NCBI GenBank assembly: GCA_012842765.1
Contig: DUWJ01000091.1
Span: 1-7,221, forward strand
Length of the DNA stretch: 7,221 nucleotides
Direction of reading: 5' to 3'
Origin: Bacillota bacterium
Lineage (GTDB): Bacteria; Bacillota; DTU025
Part shown: positions 6,698-7,221 of the stretch, piece by piece
Layout: each line of letters begins with the position of its first letter
How positions within the stretch are numbered: the first letter of the stretch is position 1
The notes under the pieces: generated by a model
Databases searched by the model: none
The model's input: only the letters and a program-made list of their open reading frames with translations
What the model was told of the DNA's origin: nothing
Position numbers and translations under genes: made by a program

Positions 6698-7221
6698 ATG
6701 AGCACAGGTGTGATGGTCGTAATCGCCTTCCTCGTTGATGCGGCAATGGGGGATCCAATACGTGGTACGCACCCGGTAGTTCTCATGGGCAGGGCGATCG
6801 AGTTGCTCGAAAAGGTTCTCCGGCCTAGACGCGCCGAGCCCAAGACGGAGAAGATCATGGGAGCGGTTCTTGCCGCTACAATTGTAGCAGGAACCTATGC
6901 TGTCTCCAGAACGCTGCTCAATGCAGTGCGCGGCTTTTGTCCGCACGCAGGCGATATTCTGGAGATCTGGCTGTTGTCGACCGCCTTGGCGGCTCGAGGC
7001 CTCTGTGATAGCGCCATGCAGGTGCGCGCGCCGCTGCTAGACGGCAACCTTCCGGCAACCAGGGAGAACTTGAGCATGATAGTGGGACGCGATACAGAGA
7101 ACCTCAGTGAGGAAGAGGCGGTTCGCGCAACCGTGGAGACTGTTGCTGAGAACACGTCTGATGGGGTGATAGCGCCGCTCCTGTTCGGATTGATAGGAGG
7201 CGCGCCGTTGGCATTGGCATA
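6698..7221 (+). CDS. cbiB: Adenosylcobinamide-phosphate synthase CbiB (3'-truncated by the window end)
   Basis: CbiB (CobD in the aerobic nomenclature) is a membrane enzyme that attaches aminopropanol or its phosphate to adenosylcobyric acid, giving the cobinamide substrate of CobU. The ATG at 6698 lies one base after the TAG of the CobQ-like gene, and the frame stays open to the window end (174 residues of about 300-320). Family signatures are the N-terminal DAAMGDPIRGTHPVVLMGRAI (residues 14-34), LAARGLCDSAMQV (about 106-118), SMIVGRDTENL followed by EEAVRATVETVAENTSDGVIAPLLFGLIGGAPLA (about 132-171). The first residues and the stretch after the charged linker at 43-52 are hydrophobic membrane segments. 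Its neighbour supplies, or would supply, cobyric acid. What is seen contains no frameshift. Confidence 0.95.
   Translation, partial: MSTGVMVVIAFLVDAAMGDPIRGTHPVVLMGRAIELLEKVLRPRRAEPKTEKIMGAVLAATIVAGTYAVSRTLLNAVRGFCPHAGDILEIWLLSTALAARGLCDSAMQVRAPLLDGNLPATRENLSMIVGRDTENLSEEEAVRATVETVAENTSDGVIAPLLFGLIGGAPLALA

Noticed and set aside
1..7221. Mobile elements, CRISPR arrays, tRNA or rRNA genes, defence systems
   Set aside because: None was seen. The window is almost fully occupied by B12 genes and one riboswitch leader.

Overview
The window holds part of a vitamin B12 (adenosylcobalamin) locus. Every gene lies on the + strand, the genes are tightly packed, and their functions are corrinoid uptake, late corrin-ring modification and nucleotide-loop assembly. 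Gene content and a moderately high G+C coding sequence fit an anaerobic bacterium. A CblS-type alpha-ribazole kinase domain and a mid-cluster cobalamin riboswitch point to a Bacillota/clostridial-type lineage or a neighbour of it. The substrate-binding protein has a signal peptide but no lipobox cysteine, which is unusual for a monoderm and leaves open a diderm lineage such as a Negativicutes-, Limnochordia- or Synergistota-like organism. No taxonomic marker is present, so this is a weak inference.

Left block (1-3494). The 3' part of one long reading frame encodes, in a single chain, a BtuD/FecE-type ABC ATPase (truncated by the window edge before the Q-loop), a complete CobU (adenosylcobinamide kinase/guanylyltransferase) and a PurM-like domain resembling the alpha-ribazole kinase CblS. 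It overlaps cobS (cobalamin synthase) by 4 bases. After 27 bases comes cobC (alpha-ribazole phosphatase). Together these cover nucleotide-loop assembly: CobU makes AdoCbi-GDP, the CblS-like domain would make alpha-ribazole-phosphate, CobS joins them, and CobC removes the phosphate.

Middle (3495-3820). A gene-free leader of 326 bases contains a well-preserved cobalamin riboswitch. It has a perfect 10-bp P1 helix, the conserved core, the B12 box and a plausible L5-L13 kissing loop. About 130 further bases of expression platform lead to btuF.

Right block (3821-7221). This holds btuF (periplasmic corrinoid-binding protein), btuC (permease), a short CobQ-like protein that keeps the ATPase/synthetase domain and a CobQ-like C-terminal tail but lacks the whole glutaminase domain, and the 5' part of cbiB (adenosylcobinamide-phosphate synthase), cut by the window end. 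No btuD follows btuC, so the fused ATPase in the left block is the obvious candidate to energise BtuFC.

This is a recognisable B12 pathway, not a new system. The unusual points are protein architectures: the ABC-CobU-CblS fusion and the CobQ without glutaminase.
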